The position numbers were made by a program, and so were the translations under genes. The notes under the pieces are model-generated. The model saw nothing but the letters and a program-made list of their open reading frames with translations. It was not told the origin of the DNA and did not search any database. A stretch of DNA of 50,581 bases from Microcaldota archaeon (GTDB lineage Archaea > Micrarchaeota > Micrarchaeia > Micrarchaeales > CABMGC01): assembly GCA_028867145.1 (NCBI GenBank), contig JAGWGX010000005.1, forward strand, positions 1-50,581, in the 5' to 3' direction. This document shows positions 21,130 through 30,160 of this stretch, piece after piece. Every line of letters begins with the position of its first letter. Within the stretch, counting starts at the first letter, position 1.

Positions 21130-22738
21130 CCTTTTCGTAGTGCCTGCTAACTATTGCGCCGTATGCAGGCCTTGTTATAAGTATTCCAAGTATTGCCCCC
21201 ATGATTGTCGACTCCGAGAATCCGATTACGGAAACCAGCGAAGTGGAGAAGAGCAGCGGAAGCATCGCAATTATGATGAGCGCCGCATCCACCCAGACTA
21301 TGTAAAACGCATTCTTTAGCCTTGACTTCACTCCGGACTCGTGGCCCTGTGTTAGGACCTCATCGGTTATGATTATCTGGGCATCGACTCCAGTTCCCAC
21401 CACCGCGATCATTCCCGCCACCGCCGCAAGGTCGATTGTCCCAAGAAGCCCGATCACTGATACGATTATGAAAAGCTCTGCGAGAACGGTGAGGATTATC
21501 GGAATCACGAGGAAAGGCTTTCTGTACCTTATCGCGATGACCGAAACCACCGCAACTATCGCAAGGAGCGCAGCAACGCCGCTAATTAGCAGGAACTTTG
21601 TACCAAGCGTTGCAGGTATCGTTGTAGGCGCACCCACTATCACCTTGACCGGAAGCGCACCGCCAGAGAGGATGCTTGCTATTGTCTTCGACTCCTGGGT
21701 CGCAAAGTTGATCTTGTTTGTAAGCGAGAGATTTGAGGGCGAGGCGCCCGAAATCACATATGAGGAACCGGAGGTCCCGTTTGTCACGCTAGGGTCGAGC
21801 CTTGGGGCGGAGAGGAGCCCGATTGCGGGCCATGTCTGAACAGCTGAGATTGTTGCAGTTGTCCCCGTGGAGATCTGCTCAAACTGAGGCGTCATGTTCT
21901 GGGGGGTCTTAAATGAGAGCGAGTAGTTTAGCTGCTGGAGCGCCGAGATGATGTTTGCCGGAGTGTTCTTTGCGAGCACCACCTTGCTATAGGTCTTGTT
22001 GTGGCTTGCAAAGTAAGGATACAGAAGGTTCCAGTTGCTAGAGTCGGCGCTTAGGAGTTGGAGCGGAATTGTTGTGTTGCCGTATGTGACCGCGCTTTGC
22101 ATAGTGGTTATCGCCTGAGATGAGGTGATCCCGCTAGAAGTGGCGCTTGACTGGTAAAGGGAGGAGTTCAGCAAAACTATTGTCCTAAGCGGCCTGTCAA
22201 GGAAGAGGTATAGCGGCTGGTAGCCCTGCCCGAAGACCACCTTCGAGAACCTGCTTGTGCCCTTTGGCGTGAGGTAAAATGTGACCGACCATGAGACGTT
22301 GCTTCCGGAGATTGAGGGAGGGACGGTGCCGATGCTCCCGCTAAGTATCGAGGTCCCGTTTAGCGCCTCCTTGTAATTGACGAGCCCCTGGAAGACTCCC
22401 TGGCTCTGGATTATGTTTATGGTTGAGTTGATCTCAGTTGGCGAGACGCTTGGGATCGTAACGTAAAGCGCCGAGCTTCCTATCCCCTCAACCGAAACCT
22501 GCTTTAGCCCGAATGTGGAGACTCGCTGCTGCATGATGCCAATTAGGTTGCTCATTTGATCGGGAGTAACGCTTTGCTCAAGCGTTATGGGTATCTGCGT
22601 GCCCCCGATGAACTCGATTCCGAAGTGGAGGAAATGCGGACCACCGTATGTGACGTCAAGCGCGCCAAGCGCCAGCACTATTAGTAGCAAAAAGAGGATT
22701 CTCCTGTCCGATACATAATCAAAAATTCCCATTTTCAT
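21092..22738 (-). CDS. secD: Protein translocase subunit SecD
   Basis: With SecF, uses the proton gradient to pull proteins across the membrane through SecYEG. The product (548 residues from the ATG at 22738) has a first membrane segment (ILFLLLIVLALGALDV), then GGTQIPITLEQ and the large extracytoplasmic P1 domain, then GGALPVKVIVGAP and the five C-terminal helices with AGMIAVVGTGVDAQIIITDE, the SecD membrane motif. The extracytoplasmic domain is rich in N-glycosylation-type sites. The frame extends to 22765, but the ATG at 22738 overlaps the secF stop as ATGA, the expected coupling. Confidence 0.95.
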   Translation of the reverse strand: MKMGIFDYVSDRRILFLLLIVLALGALDVTYGGPHFLHFGIEFIGGTQIPITLEQSVTPDQMSNLIGIMQQRVSTFGLKQVSVEGIGSSALYVTIPSVSPTEINSTINIIQSQGVFQGLVNYKEALNGTSILSGSIGTVPPSISGSNVSWSVTFYLTPKGTSRFSKVVFGQGYQPLYLFLDRPLRTIVLLNSSLYQSSATSSGITSSQAITTMQSAVTYGNTTIPLQLLSADSSNWNLLYPYFASHNKTYSKVVLAKNTPANIISALQQLNYSLSFKTPQNMTPQFEQISTGTTATISAVQTWPAIGLLSAPRLDPSVTNGTSGSSYVISGASPSNLSLTNKINFATQESKTIASILSGGALPVKVIVGAPTTIPATLGTKFLLISGVAALLAIVAVVSVIAIRYRKPFLVIPIILTVLAELFIIVSVIGLLGTIDLAAVAGMIAVVGTGVDAQIIITDEVLTQGHESGVKSRLKNAFYIVWVDAALIIIAMLPLLFSTSLVSVIGFSESTIMGAILGILITRPAYGAIVSRHYEKGEQGGKTLSNVQ

Positions 22739-23892
22739 CCACGATCGTGCTTTTTCTTGTACCACAAGATTAGGGGAGCGTTTCCAAACCAGGTTGTTAT
22801 TATGTCACCGATTAGCCCAAAGAGGACCACTCCGGAGATCTGGTAGTATGTCGGAACGTATGCGACAAGCGAAACAACAAAGAGAACCGCGAACGATGCA
22901 ATCGCCGCAACTGTCATTGTAAGCCCCGTCTTCATCGCACTATAGGCCCTCTCCTCAGGCGTTCCCTCCCTTCTCTTTAGTATTCGCACCGCTGTTATCA
23001 TCTCGGTGTCAATTGCATATCCAATAAGCATCAAAAGCCCTCCAAGGCTTGCAAGCCCGAGAGGAATATTGAGCAGAACCATTGCGCCAAGCGCGATTAT
23101 TATGTCGTTTCCAGCCCCAAAGATTATCGCAAGCGATGGAACCCATGACCTAAAGATCACAAGGACTGCAATCGAGATCAAGACGAATGCTGCGATTAGT
23201 ATTCCCTGCACTTGGCTCAAGAAGAACCTGCTGAGCGTCGGGGTTATTTCCTGATAGGTGAAGCTTGAGAATGGAACTAGAGAGTGAAGGGTTGAGATCA
23301 CCTTTTGCTTGTAGACAAATGTAGAGTTTGTGTAGGCATTTTGCGCAACCACGGACATGTTGTTTTGGTCCGCTGGATTGTAGCTCATCGTGCCGATAAA
23401 CGGAGAAAGTGAGGCAAGCTCAAGCTTTAGCTGATTATTCATTCCAACAAGGGAGGCATTTACCCTCCTGTTTGCCGCTGAAAGCGAGGCTTGAAGCGAG
23501 GCGTTTGAGGGATTTTGAGTGTATGAATTTTGAAGCGTTGTCGCATTGAAGTTTGAGGAGGTGTAGTTTGACCTGAAGGCATAGAAGTTGAGCAGATAGG
23601 ACTGGGCATTAACGATGCTCTGGTTGTTAGAGATTGTCACTTGGACTGTTCCAGGGCTTTGAAAGACCGCTGGTGAGGTGACTTTGAGTGCGCTTGATAT
23701 TTGCGAAGCAAGGGTCGCCGTATTTACCTGCGAGCTTGTCTGCATGATGACGCTAATTCCCCCGCTAAGGGAGGTGTCAAGCGTGAGATGGGTGGACAAG
23801 ATGAGGCCTATCACCATCAGCGCCAAAGGCAGCGCTATGTAGTACCTCAGGTTCTTGCGTAGGAAGATGTTTGGTATCGTAAGCACTGGCAT
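22735..23892 (-). CDS. secF: Protein translocase subunit SecF
   Basis: Partner of SecD. A 385-residue membrane protein: first helix YYIALPLALMVIGLILS, SecF motif LDTSLSGGISVIMQ, then an extracytoplasmic domain, and five C-terminal helices including FGAGNDIIIALGAMVLL and LMLIGYAIDTEMITAVRI, equivalent to the conserved SecF helix 4-5 region. The insert between the first helix and the rest is unusually Asn/Ser rich. It heads the secF-secD-nmd3-thiI operon; a TATA-like TTTAAATAC lies near 23932-23940. Confidence 0.95.
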   Translation of the reverse strand: MPVLTIPNIFLRKNLRYYIALPLALMVIGLILSTHLTLDTSLSGGISVIMQTSSQVNTATLASQISSALKVTSPAVFQSPGTVQVTISNNQSIVNAQSYLLNFYAFRSNYTSSNFNATTLQNSYTQNPSNASLQASLSAANRRVNASLVGMNNQLKLELASLSPFIGTMSYNPADQNNMSVVAQNAYTNSTFVYKQKVISTLHSLVPFSSFTYQEITPTLSRFFLSQVQGILIAAFVLISIAVLVIFRSWVPSLAIIFGAGNDIIIALGAMVLLNIPLGLASLGGLLMLIGYAIDTEMITAVRILKRREGTPEERAYSAMKTGLTMTVAAIASFAVLFVVSLVAYVPTYYQISGVVLFGLIGDIITTWFGNAPLILWYKKKHDRG

Positions 23893-23956
23893 CAGCTGTG
23901 AGTAAATAGTAGACTAACATGGCTCAAAAAAGTATTTAAAGGGGAGATAAACGTTG

Positions 23957-23987
23957 GGTGACCACATAATTGTAAATTGTGGTCACC
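23957..23987. repeat. Inverted repeat after the fic gene
   Basis: GGTGACCACA (23957-23966) and TGTGGTCACC (23978-23987) form a perfect 10-bp stem with an 11-base AT-rich loop, three bases beyond the fic stop codon. It can act as a hairpin in RNA or as a protein-binding inverted repeat. The same 10-mer recurs upstream of fic at 24935-24944. Confidence 0.8.
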
Positions 23988-23989
23988 TT

Positions 23990-24925
23990 CTATTTCAGCA
24001 TCTGTTTCAAGTTCTTGTATTCCTTCATTATGAGTTCAATCATCGGCCTTATGTCACCAGTAGCCTCGTAGATTTTTAAAGAGTCGTAGTAGGGAATGCG
24101 ATTTTTAAGCTCTATGTTAACCGGGGGCAGCTTGTGCTTGAGCAGTATGTTGTTTAGAATTAGCCTGCCTATTCTTCCATTTCCATCCTCAAAGGGATGT
24201 ATCATTTCAAATTGGTTGTGTAATATGGCAGCAAGAACCACGGGAGGATATTCTGATTTGTTTTTATCGTACCATTTAACCAACTTGTTCAAAAGAGAAA
24301 CTACCTCACTTGACTTCGCGCCCTGGTGAATTTTTAGGCCCGTGGCGCTAAACACCGCAACTTCAACCCCTTTTGATCTAAATTTACCTGCAAAGTCCTT
24401 TGAATTTTTGAATATGAGCCAATGCATCTTTTTCAACAGTTCCAAGGAGAAGTGTTCTCGGGTTTTTCGAATGTATGAAACAGCATCTGCAACGCCTCTA
24501 GTCTCAGATATCTCTTCCTTTGACTTGTTGGGCCATTTATCGTTCTGAAGTATATTCGCCACTTCCCTTTGAGTAACACTGGAACCTTCGATAGCATTTG
24601 TATTGTAGGTAAAGACCTCAACAAATTTTTCCCAGTCCTTTTCACTTAAATGAACTAGCTCAATTTTTCCCCTAGTTTGAAGAGTTTTTAGTTCCTCCAG
24701 CTCAAGGGCGGAAAGAGTGGTTTTATATGGGTCCTTTAGGGTTTTTGCCTGCGTTAGCTTTGCTTCGAGAACCGCCTCAGCATCCTTTATTTTCTGGGAT
24801 AAAACCTCTTTTGGGAGGTTTGTGCCAAGATACACTCTGGCCTTCTTCACTTGGTCGAGAAGCCTGTAAGTATGAGTAAGATAATATTTTTTCTTGTTAC
24901 CGACTATTCTCGTTTCAATGTACAC
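23990..24925 (-). CDS. Fic-family protein (probable AMPylator)
   Basis: Fic enzymes transfer AMP or a related group from a nucleotide to a target hydroxyl. The active-site motif HPFEDGNGRIGR is complete at residues 243-254, with catalytic H243. The inhibitory helix motif [S/T]xxxE[G/N] is present upstream as TNAIEG (109-114), so it is an autoinhibited class II Fic protein. The first 90 residues are a helical domain with a basic start. The start codon is GTG: a TATA-like ATATTTAAATAT centred 25 bases upstream predicts transcription from about that base. The gene is AT-rich compared with secF and is bounded on both sides by GGTGACCACA motifs, which suggests recent arrival or self-regulation. 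Confidence 0.9.
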   Translation of the reverse strand: MYIETRIVGNKKKYYLTHTYRLLDQVKKARVYLGTNLPKEVLSQKIKDAEAVLEAKLTQAKTLKDPYKTTLSALELEELKTLQTRGKIELVHLSEKDWEKFVEVFTYNTNAIEGSSVTQREVANILQNDKWPNKSKEEISETRGVADAVSYIRKTREHFSLELLKKMHWLIFKNSKDFAGKFRSKGVEVAVFSATGLKIHQGAKSSEVVSLLNKLVKWYDKNKSEYPPVVLAAILHNQFEMIHPFEDGNGRIGRLILNNILLKHKLPPVNIELKNRIPYYDSLKIYEATGDIRPMIELIMKEYKNLKQMLK

Positions 24926-24934
24926 AATTGATTA

Positions 24935-24944
24935 GGTGACCACA
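24935..24944. promoter_or_regulatory. Upstream copy of the GGTGACCACA motif at the fic promoter
   Basis: GGTGACCACA identical to the left arm of the inverted repeat after fic. On the fic strand it reads TGTGGTCACC and sits between the TATA box and the start codon, a position where a bound protein would block transcription. Confidence 0.6.
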
Positions 24945-24982
24945 TATTTAAATATTTATGCCTTGGGTGTCTACAATTAGCA

Positions 24983-25069
24983 TGCAGGGGTAGGGATTTG
25001 AACCCTAGCATCCACTAAAGGAAGCGGGCCCTGAACCCGTCGCATTTGACCAGACTCTGCCACCCCTGC
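24983..25069 (-). tRNA. tRNA-Leu (anticodon CAG)
   Basis: An 87-base class II tRNA: acceptor GCAGGGG/CCCCTGC plus A, a long D loop, anticodon loop TTCAGGG (anticodon CAG) on stem ACGGG/CCCGC (outermost A-C mismatch), long variable arm and T arm TAGGG/CCCTA around TTCAAAT. No intron. Confidence 0.92.
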
Positions 25070-25103
25070 GCAGAGTATAATTGAAGGAAAAGGGTTATTT
25101 AGC

Positions 25104-25850
25104 TTACTCGTAGATGAGCGTCATCAGATCTTCAACTTTCTGCCTATCGAGCCCCATCCATGTCCCATCATTGGCGGGATCATAAAGCTCGCGCTTTACG
25201 TTAAAAAGGTTGTATAGCAGGGAGAACTCCTCCGGCTGAGTAAGCGGCTTCCACTTTTTCCTCTCGAGCTTTGAGATCATCTTGTTGAGCGCCGAAATCG
25301 AGACCGCCTCCCGCTCTTTTATCACCTTTTTGGAGCCTCCAGATTTGATCTTCTCCTTCGCATCCTGCTTTATAAAATCCCTAACAGCCTTGAGGACTGG
25401 CAGAAAAAGCTCCTTTCTCTCCTTGCCTGTGCTTGGAAGCGTGACCTTGCCAAGAAGGATTGCCCTCATCCTTGCAATGCCCAGCGCTGTTACTCCGGCA
25501 ACCTTATCCTCGGAGTTTGAAGTTGCAGAGTTTGCCTTCTGGATAAGGCGGGCCTCCGTGAACTCGAGCACCCTAAAGAACATGCTCATGGACTTGCTAT
25601 CCAGCTCCCTTTTGGCAGATGAGACAACATCTATAGAAAAGTCAAATATCTGAAGTATCCGGTGGAGAGGGTACGCTATTTGCGGGGAGTTGAACTGTGT
25701 TTCATCTATCAGCGCATTTTTTGTGTCCCTTAGGGCCGCAATTATTCTCTGCTTCTCCTCTGGGCCAATCATGAAGTCTACATGGACCGCCTTTTCATCA
25801 TTGGTGGGCTGTTGCTTTGCCTCACTTGGCCTCTTGAACTTGTCAAGCAT
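25104..25850 (-). CDS. Hypothetical 248-residue helical protein
   Basis: A largely helical soluble protein, not recognised. After a Pro/Gln/Lys-rich start it has long helices (PEEKQRIIAALRDTKNAL, MFFRVLEFTEARLIQKANS, ALNKMISKLERKK). The C-terminal part (FSLLYNLFNVKRELYDPAND, then LDRQKVEDLMTLIYE) resembles small helical scaffold domains, no catalytic motif. The frame extends to a GTG at 25859; the ATG at 25850 is preferred since a TATA-like CTTTAAAAACTA (25875-25888) predicts transcription from about 25855. Confidence 0.7.
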   Translation of the reverse strand: MLDKFKRPSEAKQQPTNDEKAVHVDFMIGPEEKQRIIAALRDTKNALIDETQFNSPQIAYPLHRILQIFDFSIDVVSSAKRELDSKSMSMFFRVLEFTEARLIQKANSATSNSEDKVAGVTALGIARMRAILLGKVTLPSTGKERKELFLPVLKAVRDFIKQDAKEKIKSGGSKKVIKEREAVSISALNKMISKLERKKWKPLTQPEEFSLLYNLFNVKRELYDPANDGTWMGLDRQKVEDLMTLIYE

Positions 25851-25919
25851 TGTATCCACAGGATGTTTCGTTTTAGTTTTTAAAGAGTTTGCGTTGTTTT
25901 GTATAATTCCAAAAACGAA

Positions 25920-25929
25920 GATTTATAGG
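25920..25929 (+). promoter_or_regulatory. TATA box of the permease gene
   Basis: GATTTATAGG about 28 bases before the ATG at 25952, with no room for a leader. Confidence 0.5.
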
Positions 25930-25951
25930 ATTTTGAGTCCAAGCTATCCGC

Positions 25952-27298
25952 ATGGCGAAAATTGGACTTGCGGGAGCTACAGCAATTGGGCTTGGCGCAA
26001 TAATCGGAGCCGGAATATTCGTGCTCAGCGGGACTACCATAAACCTTGCGGGATCAGGGGCGCTTATTGCTTTCATCATAACGGGGATCGTGGCAATAAT
26101 ACTTGCACTTGAGATGGGAGAGCTCTCAAGCGAGATGCCAAAGGAGAGGGGCGCAACATACTCTTTCACCTACAATGCGTTTGGAAGCGAGCTGGGCTTC
26201 ATTGGGGGAATACTCCTCTACCTTGGATACACGGCAGCAGTCGCGACAATTGCGCTTGGATTCGGATCATACCTCTCATCCGCTATTGGAAATTCAAATC
26301 AGCTCTACACGTACGCATTTTCGATACTGCTCATACTTATCCTCACTTTCATAAATTACAGGGGCATAAAGAACACCGCAAAGACTGACCTGGTGCTTGT
26401 GGTGTTTAAGGTTGCGGTCCTTGCGCTCTTCATCGCATTTGCGGCACTCTATGGAACCTGGACGGTTCACCAGATAACAGGATTCATGACAAACGGAATA
26501 GGCGGAATCTTCTCCGCAAGCGTGATTGCGCTCTTTGCGTACGCGGGTTTCCAGGCAATTGCATCGCTAACTCCAGACCTTATTGGAGGCGGGAGGACTG
26601 CTGCAAAGGCGATAATTCTTTCAGTGATAATAAGCATGATACTCTACATCGGGGTCACCCTTTCACTGCTTGCACTTGTGCCAGGAAACGAGTTTGGTCT
26701 GGTCGCAAATCCGCTCAGCTACGCTCTGAACGCCGCATCAGCTCCGGAGTGGCTCTTCATACTAATTAGCATAGGTGCACTTGTCGCAACAACCTCTGCA
26801 ACCCTTTCCATGCTGGTCGGGGGCTCAAGGACCCTCTTCCAGATGTCGGTAGACGGGCTCCTTCCAAAGAGGTTCCTAAAAAAGAATGGCAGGGAGGCTC
26901 CGGTTAACTCAATACTTCTCACAGCGGTGCTTGGGATACTCTTCCTCTTCTCGGGAAACATTTACATAATCGCAGCGATAAGCAACTTCGGGATTCTCTT
27001 CAGCTATCTCCTGACGGGACTTGCGCTCATAAAGATAAGGAGGATTCGAAACCATTACAAGGAGAAGAAGGACATACTTGGAGAGAAGAGCATGGTGAAC
27101 TTCAAAGACGTATTTCAGATGCCGCTCTATCCGCACCTTCCAATCCTCTCGATAGTTGCAATACTCATCTTCTTCTACGCCTTCCCCAACGGCGTAATTA
27201 GCACGGGAATAATAGTGATGCTCGCAACAATGCTGATCTACTACGTAATGCGCGAGATTAAAAACAAGCAGGTCATAAAAGTGCGCTTCTTTGATTAG
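25952..27298 (+). CDS. APC-superfamily amino acid permease
   Basis: A 448-residue transporter with about 12 membrane helices. The first helix carries the family signature GLGAIIGAGIFVLSG (about residues 13-27), the substrate- and ion-binding unwound stretch of LeuT-fold amino acid transporters; helix 6 region FAYAGFQAIASLTPD also fits. Substrate is probably an amino acid, which agrees with an organism that imports nutrients. The stop overlaps the possible GTG start of the following GTPase gene, so they form an operon. Confidence 0.92.
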   Translation: MAKIGLAGATAIGLGAIIGAGIFVLSGTTINLAGSGALIAFIITGIVAIILALEMGELSSEMPKERGATYSFTYNAFGSELGFIGGILLYLGYTAAVATIALGFGSYLSSAIGNSNQLYTYAFSILLILILTFINYRGIKNTAKTDLVLVVFKVAVLALFIAFAALYGTWTVHQITGFMTNGIGGIFSASVIALFAYAGFQAIASLTPDLIGGGRTAAKAIILSVIISMILYIGVTLSLLALVPGNEFGLVANPLSYALNAASAPEWLFILISIGALVATTSATLSMLVGGSRTLFQMSVDGLLPKRFLKKNGREAPVNSILLTAVLGILFLFSGNIYIIAAISNFGILFSYLLTGLALIKIRRIRNHYKEKKDILGEKSMVNFKDVFQMPLYPHLPILSIVAILIFFYAFPNGVISTGIIVMLATMLIYYVMREIKNKQVIKVRFFD

Positions 27299-27306
27299 TG
27301 ATCTTA

Positions 27307-28473
27307 ATGCTCATTGGAATAATTGGTGCCCCTAACAAGGGCAAAAGCACGCTCTTCTCCGCGCTCACCATGGCAAACGCGGAAATAGGGGATTACCCCT
27401 TCACCACAATAAAGCCAAACCGCGGAGTTGCTTATGTCGCAAGGGAGTGCCCCGAAAAACAGCTAGGCTTAAAATGCAACCCAAGGAACTCAACATGCAC
27501 AAATGGGATCAGGTACATACCAATTGAAATTGTGGATGTTGCAGGGCTTGTGCCTGGCGCGCACCTTGGGAAGGGGATGGGAAACCAGTTCCTGACCGAT
27601 GCAATTGCGGCTGATGTGCTAATTCAGGTGATTGACGGGACAGGAAAGACAGACCTAAATGGAAATCACACCCAGACGTCGAATCCCGCTGAAGAGGTCA
27701 GGATGATTTTCGACGAGCTCTCGCACTGGGTTGCGGGGATAGTCAAAAAGCACATGCCTGCAATGATAAAAAGAAAAGATGGGACAAAGGCGCTTCATGA
27801 GGTCCTTGCGGGGCTTAGGATAAGCGAGAAAATAATTGAGGATACAGTAAACAAACTCGGCCTTGCTTCATCAGGCATCAACTGGAAGGACGAGGAAATA
27901 CTCTCATTTTCGCAAGCTCTGGTCAGGGCGGGCAAGCCGATTGTGGTTGCGATAAACAAGTCGGATAGCGCATCGCCGCAGCAAATAGAGAAGATAAATG
28001 AGTCGTTAAAAGAAATGGAGGTCGTTGCCTGCTCTGCGGCTGTGGAGCTTTCGCTCAAGAAAGCGGCAAAGGCGGGAATAATAGACTACGCATCGGGAGC
28101 GAGAGGATTCAACATAACGGGAAATGCAACTGACGAGCAAAATAAGGGGCTGGAATTTATGAAATCCTTTGTGCAAAAGAGCGGGACAGGGATTCAGGAG
28201 CTCCTTCACAGTGCAATTTTCAAAACACTTAATCTGATAGTCGTCTATCCTGTGGAGGACGAAAACAAGTGCACGGACCATTTTGGAAACGTGCTTCCTG
28301 ACGCAAGGCTGATGAGAAGAGGTGGGACAGCAGTTGATCTTGCGCGGATGATTCACACTGACCTTGAAAAGAATTTCCTTTACGCGATTGATGCAAAGAA
28401 AAAGATGAGGATAGGAAAGGAGCACCAGCTAAATGACGGGGACGTGATAAAGATAGCCAGCGCCGCTAAATAG
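27307..28473 (+). CDS. YchF/Obg-type GTPase with TGS domain
   Basis: A translation-factor-like GTPase (388 residues from ATG 27307). G1 is GAPNKGKST, G3 is DVAGLVPGAHLGKGMG (the long Obg-type version), G4 is NKSD, and a C-terminal TGS domain (VYPVEDENKCTDHFGNVLPD, then ARMIHTDLEKNFLYAIDAK) follows the G domain. A small Cys-bearing insert (ECPEKQLGLKCNPRNSTC) after G2 is typical of the archaeal/eukaryotic branch. These proteins act at the ribosome. A GTG at 27298 would overlap the permease stop, but the ATG at 27307 gives the natural MLIGIIGAP start. Confidence 0.92.
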   Translation: MLIGIIGAPNKGKSTLFSALTMANAEIGDYPFTTIKPNRGVAYVARECPEKQLGLKCNPRNSTCTNGIRYIPIEIVDVAGLVPGAHLGKGMGNQFLTDAIAADVLIQVIDGTGKTDLNGNHTQTSNPAEEVRMIFDELSHWVAGIVKKHMPAMIKRKDGTKALHEVLAGLRISEKIIEDTVNKLGLASSGINWKDEEILSFSQALVRAGKPIVVAINKSDSASPQQIEKINESLKEMEVVACSAAVELSLKKAAKAGIIDYASGARGFNITGNATDEQNKGLEFMKSFVQKSGTGIQELLHSAIFKTLNLIVVYPVEDENKCTDHFGNVLPDARLMRRGGTAVDLARMIHTDLEKNFLYAIDAKKKMRIGKEHQLNDGDVIKIASAAK

Positions 28474-28481
28474 TCCCTTTC

Positions 28482-28979
28482 CTACTTGCGCAGAGAAGTG
28501 AGTGCGCCGAATATCACTGCAAGCAGTATTGCCAGGAAAACGGGGAGCGCAAGCCAGTAGGCGCCCAGATTGTAGATCGTCGGGGCGGATGCGGGAAGCG
28601 TGTAGACCATTATCAGGTAGATGACGACTATCGCGACAACATATATCACGCTTGCATAGACTCCGTCGATTGCGCCAAGCTGCGCGCCGTCTTGCATCGT
28701 CCTTCCCTTAAGCCCAGCTATCGCGCCTATTGCGGCCCCGAATACTATCGGCATTATCACAATTCCCGGAAGGTTAAGTATGAAATTTGAGATTGCAAGA
28801 AGGACAGAGTTTATTCCGGCCTGCCCAGGCGCTGATGCGTTCCATACGGCAAATGCGTTTAACAAAAGAGCGATCAGAAGCAGTATTATCCAGATTGTCA
28901 TTGGAACGGCAATGCTGGGCGCCCTTCTCTTCTTTGAGGAGAGCTTTAGCGCATTTCCTAGGTCATCTTCTTCAGACAT
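28482..28979 (-). CDS. Small multi-pass membrane protein
   Basis: A 165-residue protein with an acidic start (MSEEDDLGNALKLSSKKRR) and about four membrane helices (IWIILLLIALLLNAFAVW, IVIMPIVFGAAIGAIAGL, VIYVVAIVVIYLIMVYTL, LPVFLAILLAVIFGAL). No family recognised. A Met two codons upstream (28985) is the alternative start. It converges on the GTPase gene. Confidence 0.75.
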   Translation of the reverse strand: MSEEDDLGNALKLSSKKRRAPSIAVPMTIWIILLLIALLLNAFAVWNASAPGQAGINSVLLAISNFILNLPGIVIMPIVFGAAIGAIAGLKGRTMQDGAQLGAIDGVYASVIYVVAIVVIYLIMVYTLPASAPTIYNLGAYWLALPVFLAILLAVIFGALTSLRK

Positions 28980-29032
28980 GCTCACAACTTTTAGAATTAC
29001 AATAGAATAAATGAGTTAATAAAGTTTTCACT

Positions 29033-29707
29033 TCAGGCTATGTTTCGAAATATTGTCCTTAGGATAACGTACCCGTCCCTGAATGTGTTGAGCTTGCCGA
29101 TTCCATACCCCCTCTTCTTCTCCATGCTTGGAACCTCTAGCACCCTAAGGCCCCTCTTTATCGCCTTTATGTTTATCTCGGTCTCGATCCCGAAGCCCTT
29201 TTCCCTAAGGCCCAGCCTCTGGAGCGCGCCGCGCTTGAAGCTGCGGTATCCATAGCAAAGGTCGGTGTAGTTTGAGCCAAAAATCAGATTTACAAGCAGG
29301 ATGAAGACCTTGTTTCCGAATCTCCTGATTTCCGGCATGTCATCGGATCCGCCGCCTATTATGAAGCGGGATCCCATGCAGATGTCATATCCGGTCTCAA
29401 TCCCGGCGATGAGCAGCTTGAGCTCCCTTGGCTCGTTTGATAGGTCCGCATCCATAGAGATGAGCAGCTCTCCCCTTGCGGCCATCAGCCCCCTCATTAG
29501 TGCAGAGCCCTTTCCGATATCGTCGTAGAGAACCCTTGCCCCCATTTTCTTTGCTATTGAGACGGTCCGATCTTTTGAGTGCCTGTCCACCACAATAACC
29601 TCGTAGGAATATCCCTTGAGGACGCGGTCTATTGCGGGAAGCACCCTGCCTATGTTACCCTCCTCATTCCAAGTGGGGATAACAACCGATACATAAGGGC
29701 CCTTCAT
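29033..29707 (-). CDS. Family 2 glycosyltransferase, dolichol-phosphate mannosyltransferase-like
   Basis: Transfers a sugar from a nucleotide donor, probably to a dolichol-phosphate carrier on the inner membrane face. GT-A fold features are clear: VSVVIPTWNEEGNIG (6-20), VIVVDRHSKDRTV (38-49), the metal-binding MDADLS (85-90), and the DPM1-type GYRSFKRGALQRLGL plus FGIETEINIKAIKRG near the C-terminus. At 224 residues there is no membrane tail, as in soluble DPM1. A TATA-like CTATATAAAATAAAA lies about 31 bases upstream. Product likely feeds glycosylation of the nearby surface proteins (inference). Confidence 0.9.
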   Translation of the reverse strand: MKGPYVSVVIPTWNEEGNIGRVLPAIDRVLKGYSYEVIVVDRHSKDRTVSIAKKMGARVLYDDIGKGSALMRGLMAARGELLISMDADLSNEPRELKLLIAGIETGYDICMGSRFIIGGGSDDMPEIRRFGNKVFILLVNLIFGSNYTDLCYGYRSFKRGALQRLGLREKGFGIETEINIKAIKRGLRVLEVPSMEKKRGYGIGKLNTFRDGYVILRTIFRNIA

Positions 29708-29761
29708 TTACTCAACTTGTACTTTCTATTTTTATTTTATATAGTCATCTGTCGATGCGCC

Positions 29762-30160
29762 TTAGCATACGGTCTGGAAGAAAATATTTTGCGTGTAGGA
29801 GTTTGGGGTTTGTGCAACGGGTATGTTGACGCCCAGGTAAATGGTGTTGGTCGAAAGAGAGGGCAGCAGCATCGCGGTGTTTCCAAATGCGAGGCTGACG
29901 GAATTTGAGAGGTATCCCGCCCCATTATTGTTTGCGGAATTTGAGTATATCGTATTGCTCACGAAGAAGTTTATCGCTGAATTGTCCCCAATCCAGTTGC
30001 TACCGGATATCCAAAGATATCCCTGAATGTTGCCGTTGTTTGTTGAGGAGATTGCATTTGCAAGCGGGGAGTTGCCCCCTGGGTTTGTGGCAGGGAGGCT
30101 CACGGCGCTGTTTGAGAGCACAAGCGTGCAGGTGGTTGGAACGTTCACTGTGGCAATCAC
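29762..30160 (-). CDS. Small secreted protein with C-terminal-Cys surface module
   Basis: The visible module (about 132 residues) starts ATVNVPTTCTLVLSNSAV and ends SYTQNIFFQTVC, with Cys as the last residue. It is closely related to the C-termini of the products of 31062-31592 and 31655-37249 (shared GSNW, NFFVSNT, NGAGYL and GVNIP blocks). The first usual start codon in frame is a GTG at 30160, but the frame continues upstream to about 30260 and there encodes a convincing signal peptide (ISINLLLLIGIFSLVFLSVG) without any ATG, GTG or TTG. An ATG at 30286 overlaps the previous stop but is in another phase. A frameshift or a non-standard start is therefore likely. Confidence 0.7.
   Translation of the reverse strand: MIATVNVPTTCTLVLSNSAVSLPATNPGGNSPLANAISSTNNGNIQGYLWISGSNWIGDNSAINFFVSNTIYSNSANNNGAGYLSNSVSLAFGNTAMLLPSLSTNTIYLGVNIPVAQTPNSYTQNIFFQTVC

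Noticed and set aside
23941-25069. Fic plus tRNA-Leu as an integrated element with att sites
   Set aside because: No integrase and no copy of the tRNA 3' end at the far side; only the GGTGACCACA motif is shared.
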